64,000 nucleotides of DNA from Algoriphagus resistens (GTDB taxonomy: Bacteria; Bacteroidota; Bacteroidia; Cytophagales; Cyclobacteriaceae), in assembly GCF_001442615.1 (NCBI RefSeq), contig NZ_LMXN01000001.1, positions 496,001 to 560,000 of the forward strand. Direction: 5' to 3'. Each line of letters opens with the position of its first letter. Positions within the stretch are counted from its first letter, which is position 1. This document shows positions 62,158 to 64,000 of this stretch, in pieces. A model generated the notes under the pieces. That model did no database searches. It was not told where the DNA came from and was given only the letters and a program-made list of their open reading frames with translations. A program made the position numbers and the translations under genes.

Positions 62158-64000
62158 ATGGCCATATTGGACAAGCGCTTTCTTTTCTGTCTATGGTTAT
62201 TTTTTACGCTGTCATTAAACGCCAGCGCTCAGGAAGCGATTATCATCTCCAGAGAAGGGTTTCCTTACTGTGAACCATTTACCGGAACATTAGCCGAAAC
62301 GAGGGGAGAAACCGTTTTTGGCGGAGAAACAGGTACTCTTGGAGCATATTTGACCAATCAGCCCGCAGGTCAAGGTGCTCTTAGGCTGACCCAGGCAGAG
62401 GGGGGGACCCAATACGGAGATGCAGGTTATGCCTATATCGATATTCCTTTTTCTTTCAAATACGGAGTCAAAGTTTCCTTTGAGTATTTCAGCTATGGCT
62501 CTACCTCAACTATTGGGGCAGATGGAATCAGTTTTTTCATGTTTGATGGGCGCTATGGGAATGTTTCGGGTCCTTGGGAGTTTAGACCGGGAGGGTATGG
62601 CGGATCGCTGAGTTATGCCCCACATACGGGAAATAGTAATCCTGGGATGACCGGAGGATATATTGGGGTTTCCCTTGATGAATATGGGAATTTTGCAACA
62701 AAGACGGAAGGAAGAAACACAGGTATTGAAGATTATGATCCAAGCGAGGCACCACCGATAGGTCTATATATCAGGCAAAATTCCATATTGGTAAGAGGAC
62801 CGCAAAATGTAGGGTATCCCTATATTAGAGATTTGCATAAATACACCAACTACTCGAGTACGGCTTGTACTGTATGTGTGGATGCGGGCGAAGAATTTAC
62901 CATTGATGTTCAGCAAAGTCAACGGGTGGAAGACTGCGCTGAGTCAGGCTACAGAAAAGTTTTTCTTAATCTTGAGCCTGCCGGTACAGGGTATTTACTC
63001 TCTATGTACATGCTGGTTAATACCGATGCACGTGGCCCGAGAATTGTAAAAATATTTGATGAGGTACCTTATAATTATCCAGGATTTGAGACTTTAAAGC
63101 TAGGTTTTGCTGCATCCATTGGAGGATTTAACAATATCCATGAGATCAAAAACGTCGTAGCTGAGGTTTCAGAAATTAGTGATGAACTGAAACCTAAAAC
63201 CGAAGACAAAAACTTTCAGATCTGCGTGGATGAAGCTGAATTTGTCGTCCAATTCCCGATTGTAAATCTAAATGATAGAGGTTCAAACTTTATCAGATGC
63301 CTTCAGTTATTTGAAGACATTTCCCAGGTACCGCCACCGGGATCCTCAAACGCTTGGCCCCCAACGGCAGCCGGTGGGTGCGGTTTCGGAGATGCGCCTT
63401 GCTACGGAATTTGCGATCCGGAAAACTATGACGTTACCCTTCCCGGTAAGGGAACTTTTACTTCAAATTTAGGTGATCTCACCGATGTCAACCGGGATGA
63501 GGTAAAAATTGATTTTCTCGCGGATGATGGATTTGTAGGGGAGGCTGTTATTTGGTATACGGTAACTGATCGTTTTGGACTCGTATCAGATCCTAAAAAG
63601 ATTACAGTCAATGTGCTGCCAAGACCTGTCCTAAGAAGTGCCGAAGAGGTATATCCTACCTGTGGAGAGCAGTATGACGGAAGTATTGAACTGGTGGTAG
63701 AAAATCTATATGATGGGTTTGAGTACAGATGGAGTGCTTTGGAGGATGGGGATCTTGGTCAGGCAGGTTCAGTGGAAGATCTCGGAGGAAATGTTCGCCG
63801 GTTTATATTACCCAATGTCAATACCGATACCTATTCATTGTATGTAGCCAATCCTTCAGATGGTGAAGGGAATTGTGAACTTGAGATTTACACTGAGACC
63901 ATAGGGTTGGAATTAGGAACACCTTTGATAGTAGAACCTTTAAGTGAAACTGTATGTGAGGGAGACCAGGCACAGTTCACCGCCCAAGTAGAAGATCAAT
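62158..64000 (+). CDS. Secreted lectin-domain surface protein (3' truncated)
   Basis: Open from ATG 62158 to the window edge, 614 codons so far. A signal peptide with cleavage after NASAQ is followed at about 30-345 by an L-type lectin-like domain: YCEPFTGTLAETRG, DAGYAYIDIPFSF, IGADGISFFMFDGRYG, GGYIGVSLDEYGNF, LKLGFAASIGGFNNIHEI. A Cys pair TACTVC sits near 236-239. After it come Ig-like or adhesion-type modules (ICVDEAEFVVQFPI; AVIWYTVTDRFGLVSDP). Bacteroidota proteins of this build often end in a type 9 secretion signal, which would lie outside the window. It probably binds glycans at the cell surface. Confidence 0.82.
   Translation, partial: MAILDKRFLFCLWLFFTLSLNASAQEAIIISREGFPYCEPFTGTLAETRGETVFGGETGTLGAYLTNQPAGQGALRLTQAEGGTQYGDAGYAYIDIPFSFKYGVKVSFEYFSYGSTSTIGADGISFFMFDGRYGNVSGPWEFRPGGYGGSLSYAPHTGNSNPGMTGGYIGVSLDEYGNFATKTEGRNTGIEDYDPSEAPPIGLYIRQNSILVRGPQNVGYPYIRDLHKYTNYSSTACTVCVDAGEEFTIDVQQSQRVEDCAESGYRKVFLNLEPAGTGYLLSMYMLVNTDARGPRIVKIFDEVPYNYPGFETLKLGFAASIGGFNNIHEIKNVVAEVSEISDELKPKTEDKNFQICVDEAEFVVQFPIVNLNDRGSNFIRCLQLFEDISQVPPPGSSNAWPPTAAGGCGFGDAPCYGICDPENYDVTLPGKGTFTSNLGDLTDVNRDEVKIDFLADDGFVGEAVIWYTVTDRFGLVSDPKKITVNVLPRPVLRSAEEVYPTCGEQYDGSIELVVENLYDGFEYRWSALEDGDLGQAGSVEDLGGNVRRFILPNVNTDTYSLYVANPSDGEGNCELEIYTETIGLELGTPLIVEPLSETVCEGDQAQFTAQVEDQ

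Noticed and set aside
62420..63472. Two short plus-strand frames (62420-62611 and 63272-63472)
   Set aside because: They fall within the large lectin-domain gene (open from 62158 to the window end) but in other frames. Their translations have no pattern.
1..64000. CRISPR arrays, tRNA or rRNA genes, insertion sequences
   Set aside because: No regularly spaced direct repeats, no tRNA-like cloverleaf or rRNA sequence, and no transposase or terminal inverted repeats were noticed by eye. A dedicated search was not possible.

Overview
The window looks like a chromosomal segment of a Bacteroidota member, most likely Cytophagales/Cyclobacteriaceae (Algoriphagus-like; inferred from gene families, not tested by search). 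Supporting signs are the lipoprotein with a sugar-dehydrogenase, PKD and cytochrome c architecture, DUF2911, multi-SLBB Wza-like and Wzi proteins, -7 boxes of the TAnnTTTG type, few Shine-Dalgarno sequences, and a lectin-like secreted protein at the right edge.

Left flank (1-12.6 kb): ordinary, mostly monocistronic genes. These are a 5'-truncated PQQ-type sugar dehydrogenase lipoprotein, a zinc-ribbon protein, a DEAD-box helicase, a glyoxalase-like protein, two GNAT proteins, a single-domain response regulator, thymidylate synthase, a membrane-anchored EEP phosphatase/nuclease, a DUF2911 lipoprotein, a penicillin-acylase family hydrolase and a small membrane protein.

From about 12.6 to 62.1 kb lies one very large cell-surface polysaccharide region with two operon heads. 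Head 1 (12.6-17.3 kb) has a winged-helix regulator, a giant multi-SLBB export protein and UDP-glucose dehydrogenase. It continues with a NeuD-type acyltransferase, a PglK-like ABC flippase, and a pseudaminic acid (Pse) pathway (PseB, C, F, G, I). Inside the Pse pathway sits a CitE-MaoC-CitE-acyltransferase block, tightly coupled by 4-bp overlaps, that looks like a dedicated acyl-group pathway; no PseH is seen. Next come a VioA-type aminotransferase, an ATP-grasp/SDR fusion, several glycosyltransferases, a Wzz-like protein, a Wzy-like polymerase, a beta-propeller-like protein and an oppositely oriented polysaccharide lyase. Head 2 (42.8-49.3 kb) has Wzi, a second nucleotide-sugar dehydrogenase, a lipoprotein Wza and a Wzc tyrosine kinase. 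It is followed by a second PglK-like ABC transporter and seven glycosyltransferase-like genes. Right of these are a large polytopic membrane protein, a LbH acetyltransferase, a GtrB-like glycosyltransferase and the start of a lectin-domain secreted protein that runs off the window.

The most interesting non-coding signal is shared by the two heads. Both carry a near-identical 19-bp dyad (TGAGTACC-N3-GTTACTCA), at 12635-12653 and 44591-44609, and both carry an 18-nt leader motif (GACTGAAAGrGCGAAGCT), at 13236-13253 and 44698-44715. The first dyad overlaps the likely promoter of the winged-helix/nucleotidyltransferase-like regulator. This suggests a common control circuit for both polysaccharide operons. 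Neither a Wzx flippase nor an initiating phosphoglycosyltransferase is visible in the window.
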